A stretch of DNA of 7,899 nucleotides from an uncultured Planctomycetaceae bacterium (GTDB lineage Bacteria > Planctomycetota > Planctomycetia > Pirellulales > Pirellulaceae), in the NCBI GenBank assembly GCA_903921945.1, contig CAIXSC010000987.1, positions 1 to 7,899 of the forward strand, written 5' to 3'. The notes under the pieces were generated by a model. The model did no database searches and was not told the origin of the DNA. It saw only the letters and a program-made list of their open reading frames with translations. The position numbers were made by a program, and so were the translations under genes. Positions 1 to 6,800 of the stretch are shown here, piece by piece (within the stretch, counting starts at the first letter, position 1; every line of letters starts with the position of its first letter).

Positions 1-472
1 CTACATTCCCCGCAGAGACACAAGTTCGCTTCTCAACACTCTTGTGGGAGGCCGGATTTTCCCAGGGGTTCATCATCGTGCTTCCTTTGCGGTAAAGGAA
101 ACATCCGAATCCCTTTCTGTGAAGATGAACAGCGTTGACGGTGAAGCACACGTTTTCGTCCGCGGCACGGTTACGGATACGTTTCCACAAACCTCCCTGT
201 TCGGCTCGATTTCCGAGGCTTCTGAATTCTTCAAACGCGGTTCTTTGGGCTATTCCGTTACCCACATCCAAGGGAATTACGATGGCCTGGAGCTGCGTTG
301 TCGCGACTGGAAAATGGAAACTCTGGAGGTCGAACAAATCGAATCCAGCTTTTTCGACGATCGCGCGCGATTCCCGGCGAATTCAATACATTTTGATTGT
401 GCGTTATTGATGCGATCAATTGAACACGAATGGCATCGACGCGAGGAACTCTGCTGTTCAATGCCCGAGTAG
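1..472 (+). CDS. Conserved protein, DUF2071/YqjF-like, 3' part only
   Basis: The frame is open from the left edge (first complete codon at 2-4) to a TAG at 470-472, giving 156 visible residues. A GTG at 44 could be read as a start, but the residues before it (YIPRRDTSSLLNTLV) run smoothly into the conserved-looking GGRIFPGVHH stretch, so I read the gene as cut at its 5' end. Recognisable motifs in order are PRRDTSS (3-9), GGRIFPGVHH (16-25), FFKRGSLGYS, GLELRCRDW, SSFFDD and FDCALLMRSIEHEWH near the C-terminus. From memory these resemble the C-terminal two thirds of DUF2071 (COG3361, YqjF) proteins of about 230-250 residues, a group with no firmly established biochemical role. No membrane segment or signal is visible, so it is probably cytoplasmic. 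Base composition is lower in GC than the neighbouring giant gene, with which it converges. That the frame is coding is fairly sure; the family name is less certain. Confidence 0.75.
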   Translation, partial: YIPRRDTSSLLNTLVGGRIFPGVHHRASFAVKETSESLSVKMNSVDGEAHVFVRGTVTDTFPQTSLFGSISEASEFFKRGSLGYSVTHIQGNYDGLELRCRDWKMETLEVEQIESSFFDDRARFPANSIHFDCALLMRSIEHEWHRREELCCSMPE

Positions 473-853
473 CCGTTACAAACGCATGCAAAGTCACCGT
501 CGGTCGAGGCGGTTTGAAAATCAACACATCTCCTGCCGCGTGCCGGAGAAGCCAGCCAGTGTGTCTCGGATAGAAAAACCGTGAACCAGCGGATTACTAT
601 CCGAGAATCTTCTCATGCACGCAGCTTTCGAATGCTAGATTCCTATTTTTTTCTTTAGACCTGTGAACAATGACCTGTTCATGAACCGAGCCGCATCCAG
701 GCGGTCGAAGTGTCGCGGGATTTTTCTACGTGCTCGCATTGGCACTCGCAATTCTGACGCCACGGTACGATCTTCGAGCGATCCGCAGTTTTCATTGAGC
801 CCCAGCAACCGGGTCGGGAGCTCCGAACCTTCGGATGCAGCGGTTCTTCGCTG
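473..853. other. Convergent intergenic spacer, no gene seen
   Basis: These 381 bases separate the two convergent stop codons. I see no credible coding frame: the frame starting at 663 runs into the antisense of the giant gene and has shadow-like composition rich in Ser, Arg and Ala. The spacer contains a perfect 10-bp inverted repeat (564-573 and 597-606), a T-rich tract (seven T at 646-652, then TTT at 654-656), a 6-bp inverted repeat TGAACA/TGTTCA (664-669 and 676-681), and two hairpins next to the minus-strand stop (822-854). The middle is AT-richer than the flanks. Both genes end here, so transcription termination is the expected role; promoters are not expected. Confidence 0.7.
564..606. 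terminator. Long-loop inverted repeat, candidate terminator
   Basis: TCTCGGATAG at 564-573 is perfectly complementary to CTATCCGAGA at 597-606. The 23-base loop contains a short inner CCG/CGG pairing (579-581 and 590-592). It lies 91 bases after the plus-strand stop and 247 bases beyond the minus-strand stop, so it could act on either transcript. No U-tract follows directly; the nearest T-rich stretch on the plus strand is at 646-656, too far for a classical intrinsic terminator. It could equally be a small palindromic repeat or a protein-binding site. Confidence 0.35.
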
Positions 854-854
854 C
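822..854 (-). terminator. Tandem hairpins abutting the giant gene's stop codon
   Basis: Two stem-loops sit back to back just after the giant gene. The first pairs GCAGCG (837-842) with CGCTGC (849-854), six bases with a six-base loop, and reaches into the last base of the TAG codon. The second pairs TCCGAA (822-827) with TTCGGA (830-835), with only two bases between the arms, so the real stem is about five pairs with a four-base loop. No U-run follows on the minus strand, so this would be an atypical terminator or a 3' end that protects the mRNA. Short stems of this size can also arise by chance. Confidence 0.35.
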
Positions 855-3800
855 TACCAATGTTCCCAAGGATCCTTGATCAGCAAGATCGCGGGGAGTG
901 TTTCTTTTCGACCATCGTGTTCGTTTGCGGAAAGCAGGGCCATCCATGTATCGTCGGCGTTCGTTTCATTTCCAAGTTCTGCGAAAACAGTGTCGGCAGG
1001 TGCCGCCTCGCCTTCGCTGGACCCCACACTCTCGGTTGATCGACTGTTCAACGCGTTGATCACCAAGAGGGCGTCTAGCGCCGTGCAGTCGCCGTCGCCG
1101 TTCACGTCCACGAAAGGAGCTTGCACAAACGGCGAGTTGGTGGGAGCGACGGTGTTACTATTGAGGTGGTTGATAATCAGCAGAGCGTCAAGCGGAGAAA
1201 TGACGCCGTCGTTGTTGACGTCCAAGGCCAGTTGCGTGTTTGTATAACTACCGTTCGGCTGCCCCGAGGTGATTGGCGGGTCGAAGTTTCCAGGGACGGG
1301 CAGGCCATATTCGTCGCCAAACTGGGCGAACTTGTCGTTCCCGAACGGGGCCGGCGTGAAGACAACGCCGGTGGGGGAATTCAGTCGATCGAGAATCGTT
1401 TGACCTTGCCCGATAATTCCTCCTCGACCCACCGCGCTCCCACCCGAGAGAAACAGGTACCATTCAGCCGCTTCGGAAGGGGCGACACCGGCCCGATCCG
1501 GAACCCACAGCCCGAGGTCGGTGATACCATCGCCGTCAAAATCCCCCGCCACAGGCCGCTCCCGAACGCTGGCAAAGCCAAAGGTGAAGATCCTGTCAGC
1601 TGTGCCGTCGATGGGGCCGAGAGTGCTCAGGTTCAGATAGAACTTGTCGTCGGCCCAGGAACCCAAATCATCAATGCCGTCGTTGTCGAAGTCGCCCACG
1701 ATCGGAAGGCCGACCATGTTGGTTCCCGGCAGTTTGGTTTCGAGCACGAAGTTGTGGCCGACCTTGTCAAGCAACCAGGTACTGCCAACCTTCAAAGCGA
1801 CTTCATCCCCATTGGCCGCATTGCCGTCAAAATTGCCCGCGACGGGCATCCCATCGATACTCGTGACGCCGGCGAAGAGTGGCTGAATCACATTGACGTC
1901 GGACGCATTCACGATGCCATCGCTATTGACGTCGATGAGCCAACGAAAGTTCGTCCCCACCTTGCCGTAGGCCGCCAGCTTGTCAAAGCCGTCGGCGATG
2001 CCCGCAGGAGCCTTGACAAAGTTGCCTGCGAAAATGTTATCGCTGGCGAAACCCATCTGATACGTGATGTCGCGATGGGTGGCGTCGGTGTTGGTGGGGT
2101 CGAACGAGTAATTGCCGTTAGTGTCGACGTATACGCTCCCGGATGCGTAGGTTGCGAGCTCAGCTCGTGTGTCTATCGTGAATCGGGCGATGAAGTTTCC
2201 TCCGGCATGGGTGTTGCCGCTGGGGAAAATGGGGCCGCCGTTCGGTTCGGCCGCATTGCTTTCACCATCCAACTTGTTGCCCGCAGGATCCTTCACGTTG
2301 TCGCTGATGGTCAATGTGAACCGATCGTCCGGCAGCGGATTGGCAAATACCAGCCGCACTTGGGCGGTCGCCAGTCCACCGACGCCCGGGGGCGAATTGG
2401 AGCCGGGCTCTATCATGATCGACGCGATGGCGATAATGCCGGAAGCATCACCCCTGAGCACGTAAGTGCCTGGTGTCGTGGCAGTGACGGGATCAAGCGC
2501 CGGATAGACGAAGCCGGGGGCTCGCAGCGCAAGATCCCGGAAGCTGATCAAGAGGCTGTTGGTGAGGGGCGTGGGAAGCAGCGAGTTATCCGCGTCTTTG
2601 GAATTGAACAGGTTGTAGGTCGCCGACGGAACGGAATTGACCTGGACGTTGGTGACTTGGGGTCCAAGCAAATCAGCGTTGCCGACTCCCGGATTGACCG
2701 AACCCGCTACGTCCAAACTGTCGAAGTCGTACAGGTTGATGGAATTCGGTGTTGCGCCGCGAACCCGCACATAGATGCGATTGAACTGGGGGAATGCAGG
2801 ATCATTGGTCGCCCCGAATGTCGCCGTTTTGCTGTTTCCAGCGAGGTTCGCCACGCCACTGGTGATCGGAGTACCGTTGGCGTCGTAGATGTCGAGGGCC
2901 AGATCGCCATCGCCTGGCAGACCTGGTCGGCCGTTCGCCAGGTTTGCGATCTTGTCAAACAGGATCTTCACCGCGAAGGTGCCGGTGGCCTGTGGACGGA
3001 ATTCATACCAGTCCTCGTCCCCATTCACTTCGAAGGGAGACGTCCCCGCACCTGGATCGATGCTGGGGCTGGTGGAGTTCTGGCCGACGCGTGCTAACTG
3101 CCCCGCATTGAGCCGGCTGTCGTTGGTCTCCAACGGATCGGTCGGAAGGATGAGAATCCGGCCGTTCTTATCCGTCGTACCGGTCCCGCCGGTGACGGAG
3201 TCGATCGGCGTGATGTCCACGCGTCTAACGTTCTTATAGACCACCGGTTTGAAGCTACCAATGGTGATCGAACCGGATCGGCCGTCGGGGCCTTGCCGCT
3301 GAATATTGAGATCGCCTAGACCGAGGTCCTGCACGATCAGACGGGCGTTGGCGTCGCCAGCGTCCACGTCGAAGCGATTGCTGGCGGCGGGGTTCGAGGT
3401 TTGCAGCCCATCGCTGACGCCAATGCGGATCAGGTCGTCGCCACTCAGGGTGTTGATGCCGATGATCTCGGAGCCGTTGGCCGTGTGCGAAAGGCCGTTC
3501 ACCGTCGCATTGACCGTGGTTGCCGAGACTTGTTGAGCGTCGATCACATCGTTGGCGGTCGTGCCGTTGAAGATGACACGATCGGTGCTCGCCCCGCCGT
3601 TGACGATGACGCCGCCGGCGCCGAAGAAATCGAAGTCCGGGCCGAGCAGCGTGCGGAACGTGCCCGAGCCGTCTGAGTTGATGGTCGCTACATCGCTGCC
3701 CGCGGTGCCGTTCAGGGTGAGCGGGTCGTCACCGCCCAGTCCCTGGTAGACGATCTGTTCCACGCCCCCCGACGACGACGGCAAGCCGCTCACCGGCGAG

Positions 3801-6800
3801 GTGAACGACGCGATCGTGATTACCGACGACAGCGTCACGATGTCGATCGTCGCGGTGCCGATGCCGGTTGGCGAGTAGCTGACGGTTTGGGTGCCCGGCG
3901 TTTCCAGTTCGAACACGTCCCCCTGCTGTCCGACGCCGGTCGGCGCGGCTGCCTGGCCGCCCGCGATCAACACATCCACGTCCCAGACGGCATTGTTTGG
4001 GGCCGGGGTCCGCAGCACGATATCGTCGTCGCCGCCTAGGGCGTCGACGAAAACTGTTGGGGTGTTGAGGAAAAGGATGCTCAACCCGTCGTTCAGGCTG
4101 ACGGTGAAATCCTGTGCGCCGTCGGCTCCCGCGTGGGTGGCACTGTCGCGGGCGATGATGCTGATATCGTCGTCGCCGTTGGTGCCTAGGAAGACACCCG
4201 GGCCGCCTGTCACGGAGACCTCCTCGATGTGGTCCCAACTAACTCGCTGACGGCCGACGGCATTCAGTCCACCCTCGTCGTTCTGCGGGCCGGGCTCGAT
4301 GACGAATGCGCCGGGCGGGTTGAGATTGATCGTGTCGCCGGCCGTGCTGCCGATCGGGTTGCCACCGTCCACGAACACCGGAATCGGGCCCGGCGTTAGG
4401 TTGAAGGTGTCGTTCCCGTCGCGGCCGTTGAGGGTCAGGCCGACGTAGTTGTCGGTGTCGATGACCATGTCGAAGAGGCCGACGATCTGAAGGTCGTCGT
4501 TCGCCGGCACGGGATCGAAGAGCAGATTGGCCGTGTCGAGCACCCCGCTGTCGCGCAGGTTCACCGTCAACCTCTCGTCCTCGTTCGCGTTGGCGTTGAG
4601 GGTGAGGTCCTCGACGTTCGTGAACGTGATGAGCTGGCTATGCAGCGCCGACGTTACGCCGGGCGAATCGACATGACCTGCCTGAGGACCGCTCGCCGTC
4701 ACCAATGTCGTGTCGCGCAGACCGAAGACGTTGTTGTAAATGATGCGATCGGCAGTGCCGGTGCCGCCATCGATCTTGACAGCCACGTTCCACGGCAGCA
4801 CGGGGGTGGCGAACGGCGTCACGGTGGCGGTGTCGTCCAGATCACCGGCGTTGAAGGTGAAGCTGTCGACGCCGGTGAACGCGATGGGTGTGCCCGCATT
4901 GAGCGAGAGCGTGCCGGCCTTCTGGCCGGTGCCTGTGAGGATCAGGGCATCGGCGACTCCGGATGCCGTATTGAGCGTGATGCTGCCGCCACCGTTCGTA
5001 TTGATGATGTTCACGAACTCGAAGTTGAGGAACGTCACCGGCGCCCGCCCCGCGGCCGTGATCACGTTGCCAAGGATCGTCACGGCCAAGCCATCGGCGA
5101 TGAAGTTCAACGTGTCGGTGCCGTCCTCGGCATCCACCGTGATCGGCGCGCCGATCGAAGGGGTAATCGTAAACGTGTCGTTGTCGTCTGCGGCTGGATC
5201 CACGTTGATCAAGGCCGACGTGGCGACGAGCGCACCGGCGACAACCACGTTCGCGCCGATCGCGTCGACATCGTTGAAGTCGGCCGTCATGGTGATGGTG
5301 GTGGCTGCCTTGATCGTCGAGCCGCCCGCAACCAGCACATTGTCTCCCGCGCGGAGCGTGACGGACGAGCCGGTGGATTCGAGGGTTACCCCCACGTTCA
5401 CCGTCAGGTCATCGCCGACGGCCGGCGATTCCGCCGCAGTCAACAGAATGGCCGCGGCGGACGTCAGATCAGCATTGATGGTCAACGGGCTTCCGGAGGC
5501 GATGGTGATGCCGGCCCCGGCCCCAGTCGCGCTGATCGGACCGCTCACGGTGATGCCTTGCCCGGCCGCCGTATTGCCCGCATTGGAAATGATCACGCCG
5601 CCGCCGCCCACATTGGAGATGCCCGTGATGTCGAGCGCCGCGCCCACACCAGCCGTGTTGGCGATCGCGATGTCGCCGCCGGACGTGTTGGCTGCGTTGA
5701 GGACAGCCACGCGCGTCTCGATCGGATCGGCTGCCGACCCGATGCCGCCGACCGCGCTGATCCGCAGACCCGTGCCGAGGATGTCCGCACCTGCGCCAGC
5801 GTCGGCGTCGGTGATGACTCCGGTTGAGATCAGTGTGACGCTGCCGGTGGTGTGGATCAGGTCCAAGGCGGTCGGGCCAACCACTTGCAAGTAGCTGTCG
5901 GTCGGGCCGGCTGTGACATTGATCGCTCCGGTCACCTGGATGCCCAGGGGTGCCGCGAGTGTGCCGATCACGTTGGCCTGGTCGCGGGCGAGGATCGCTT
6001 GATCGCGGATACGCTCGGAGGCGTCGCGAACGATCGCCGTCTTGGTCGCGGCGGCCTGCGTGATCGAGCCGGCTTCCAGCAATTGATCCTCTAGCGCCTG
6101 AGCCAAGTCGAGTGACGACCTGTCGGCGAAAAACTGGGCTTGTGCGGTTGCGGCCAGACCATTCAAGCGAGTCACTTCGAACGCAAAAGCGGCCGCTGAC
6201 AGCGCGAGCGCGTTATTGGCAACCGAGATAACCTGCAGGGTTATCTGAAGAGCTGCCCAAGCGGTGGCCGCACCTGCATCCCCAACCAGCGGAACCGCTT
6301 GCGCAGGGCCCATAATGAGCAACGCGGCACTCGCCGCGAGGCTGGCGATGCTCAGGGCGGTGTCCGAGGCCTCCTTGGCCACAATAATCGCGTTGTAATT
6401 GTTAGTCGCCGTGTCAGCTGCCGCGGTGGCGTTGGCGGAAACGATCGCCTCATTCGCCACCGTGGCTTCCAGGGTTTGCACGTAGGTAACATGCATCGCA
6501 AGCTGGCTGGCGAACGCCTCGGCGGTGGTCTGATCCGCGGACGCCTCCGCGGCGTTGGCTGCCGCCTCGGCGATGCGGAAGGTTTCATCGAGTTCCGCGA
6601 CACGGTCGGTACGGCCTGCCCCGCTTAAAGTTGTCGAGCCGGCGACGATGTTAAGGGCCGACCCGTTGCCGTCGATGATGATGCTCATCGCCGACTGGAC
6701 CGTGACATTGCCCGCGCCGGCGTCCAGCAGGCCGATGGTGATGGTTCGGTCGGCCTCGACCAGAATATTTCCACCGGCCGTTTTGAGGTTTCCCACCACG

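Noticed and set aside
258..527. Minus-strand open frame of 89 codons opposite the DUF2071-like gene
   Set aside because: It is antisense to a frame with clear protein motifs and shows no recognisable features of its own.
646..656. T-rich tract as an intrinsic terminator of the plus-strand gene
   Set aside because: The only stem just upstream (AGC...GCT, 623-636) is short and mismatched, too weak to call a rho-independent terminator.
663..1247. Plus-strand open frame of 194 codons starting in the spacer
   Set aside because: More than half of it is antisense to the dockerin and C-terminal tail, its composition is Ser/Arg-rich, and no ribosome-binding site or known motif is seen.
1121..3097. 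Plus-strand open frame of 658 codons opposite the giant gene
   Set aside because: It is rich in Arg, Val, Gly and Asp with no recognisable domain and lies wholly antisense to codons of clear PPC, Ig and FG-GAP domains. Long antisense frames are expected opposite GC-rich coding sequence that lacks the reverse-complement stop triplets.
3400..5200. A full RTX beta-roll with tandem nonapeptides
   Set aside because: The acidic turns are scattered and irregular and lack tandem GGxGxDxUx copies, so only a degenerate RTX-like label is supported.
4640..5894. Two overlapping plus-strand open frames of 395 and 384 codons
   Set aside because: They overlap each other in different frames over the beta-repeat region, have no family resemblance and low-complexity Arg/Ala/Val composition. 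Both are shadows of the minus-strand frame.
5960..6605. Frameshift or foreign insertion (mobile element) explaining the helical block
   Set aside because: The frame stays intact across both borders, GC content is similar to the flanks and no terminal repeats or transposase motifs are visible, so it is treated as a genuine protein module.
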